Shown: in pieces, positions 6,541 through 6,747 of the stretch
How positions within the stretch are numbered: position 1 is the stretch's first letter
Layout: the number at the start of each line of letters is the position of its first letter
Assembly (NCBI RefSeq): GCF_031082345.1
Contig: NZ_JAVHLH010000160.1
Location: forward strand, 1 to 6,747
DNA length: 6,747 nucleotides
Direction of reading: 5' to 3'
Source of the DNA: Brevundimonas sp.
Lineage (GTDB): Bacteria > Pseudomonadota > Alphaproteobacteria > Caulobacterales > Caulobacteraceae
Program-made: the position numbers and the translations under genes
The notes under the pieces: generated by a model
Databases searched by the model: none
The model's input: only the letters and a program-made list of their open reading frames with translations
What the model was told of the DNA's origin: nothing

Positions 6541-6747
6541 ATGCGAAACGCCCTGCTGATCGCGGCCTTGCTCGGACTGGCCGCCTGCGGCCGGGACGAG
6601 GCGCCGGCTCCGATTGCGCCCGATGCGCCGGCCGCGCCGCAAGCGCCGGTCGCCCCGCCGATCCCTTCGACGCCGCCCGAGGCCCCCGACCGCCTCGCCT
6701 TCGTCGACGCCGGCGGCGCGGAACGCCTGTCGCTGGCCTGTCGCGAC
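6541..6747 (+). CDS. Proline/alanine-rich lipoprotein, 3' end cut by the window
   Basis: Starting 11 nt after the kynA stop, with an excellent AGGAG at 6530-6534 (6 nt from the ATG), this frame stays open to the window edge (69 codons). It begins MRNALLIAALLGLAAC, a signal peptide with lipobox LAAC and lipidated Cys at residue 16. Gly at +2 suggests the outer membrane. Residues 20-49 or so are a Pro/Ala linker of the kind that tethers lipoproteins away from the membrane. The next stretch, LAFVDAGGAERLSLACRD, looks like the start of a folded domain that the window cuts off. Spacing suggests co-transcription with kynA. I cannot assign a function from the visible part. Confidence 0.85.
   Translation, partial: MRNALLIAALLGLAACGRDEAPAPIAPDAPAAPQAPVAPPIPSTPPEAPDRLAFVDAGGAERLSLACRD

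Overview
The window is GC-rich, with codon third positions almost all G or C. All genes lie on the + strand, tightly packed, in short groups. Alpha-proteobacterial features (a YdbH/YnbE/YdbL cluster, a PAS-HisKA_2 sensor kinase of the type common in that class, small Caulobacterales-like proteins) suggest Caulobacterales, possibly Brevundimonas or a relative. This assignment comes from family recognition and composition only; no marker gene is present.

Layout. (1) 1-2320: the 3' two thirds or so of a ydbH-type gene, then ynbE (small lipoprotein) and ydbL (small secreted protein). In E. coli the first two form an intermembrane bridge for phospholipid transport to the outer membrane, and YdbL modulates it. 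(2) 2321-2658: mostly noncoding, with a GC-rich palindrome after ydbL, a probable 55-residue protein gene missed by ordinary length cut-offs, and a terminator-like hairpin with a T run. (3) 2659-3708: a soluble PAS-HisKA_2 histidine kinase with no response regulator in view. (4) 3709-3863: a spacer with several small potential hairpins, then 3864-5348, a SulP-family anion transporter with a C-terminal STAS domain. (5) 5349-5427: a spacer with a near-perfect dyad (terminator or operator). (6) 5428-6747: a small two-helix membrane protein, tryptophan 2,3-dioxygenase (kynA), and the start of a proline/alanine-rich lipoprotein cut by the window edge. The short gaps (31 and 11 nt) suggest these three are co-transcribed.

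The content is largely chromosomal housekeeping. I see no mobile element, CRISPR array, tRNA, rRNA or clear sign of horizontal transfer, and nothing that amounts to an undescribed system. The points most worth a second look are the small ORF at 2392, the dyad at 5372-5395, the orphan kinase, and the small unassigned proteins around kynA.
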